Origin: DATLGD01 sp035540755
Lineage (GTDB): Bacteria > Actinomycetota > Actinomycetes > Mycobacteriales > SCTD01
Length of the DNA: 5,587 bases
Assembly: GCA_035540755.1 (NCBI GenBank)
Contig: DATLGD010000017.1
Coordinates: forward strand, 1 to 5,587
Reading direction: 5' to 3'
Of the stretch, positions 5,563 through 5,587 are shown piece after piece. Numbering within the stretch: position 1 is the stretch's first letter; each line of letters begins with the position of its first letter. The notes beneath the pieces are model-generated. The model did not search any database and was not told the DNA's origin. It saw nothing but the letters and a program-made list of their open reading frames with translations. The translations under genes were made by a program, and so were the position numbers.

Positions 5563-5587
5563 GCGGTGCGGGTGGTCAGGTTCCGGT

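Overview
The window comes from a very GC-rich bacterium, almost certainly a member of the Actinomycetota. The evidence is the strong G/C bias at third codon positions, GTG starts, a probable leaderless promoter with a TANNNT -10 element, and a gene set (MoeZ, Atl, AdnA) that I recall as clustered in mycobacteria and relatives. The genus cannot be fixed from sequence alone.

Layout, left to right. (1) Bases 1-2165, minus strand: the first 721 codons of a UvrD/Rep-family DNA helicase, most likely AdnA, the first subunit of the actinobacterial AdnAB helicase-nuclease. Its C-terminal part lies beyond the left edge. (2) 2209-2625, minus: a small alkyltransferase-like (Atl) protein with Trp in place of the acceptor Cys, 43 bp upstream of and probably co-transcribed with adnA. 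(3) 2626-2803: a 178-bp divergent intergenic region. It holds a striking 67-bp imperfect palindrome, a short G-rich tandem repeat, and a promoter predicted to start a leaderless padR mRNA. (4) 2804-4179, plus: a two-gene unit made of a PadR-type repressor and a membrane protein with an N-terminal HAAS/DUF1700-like helical domain. The two overlap by ATGA. (5) 4204-4356, minus: a 50-residue putative lipoprotein. (6) 4361-5551, minus: moeZ, a complete E1-like adenylyltransferase fused to a rhodanese domain. It lies just upstream of the lipoprotein gene and probably forms an operon with it.

How they fit together. Atl and AdnA form a DNA-repair pair: one flags O6-alkylguanine for nucleotide excision repair, the other processes double-strand ends. 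PadR and the HAAS membrane protein form a self-contained regulator/membrane-effector pair with no transporter gene beside it in this window. MoeZ charges sulfur-carrier proteins for molybdopterin and cysteine-type pathways.

No mobile-element gene, phage gene, CRISPR array, tRNA or rRNA was seen. The window looks mostly like ordinary chromosomal core and near-core sequence. The least explained parts are the 67-bp palindrome, the tiny moeZ-linked lipoprotein and the internally duplicated membrane protein. I did not find convincing evidence for an entirely new multi-gene system.
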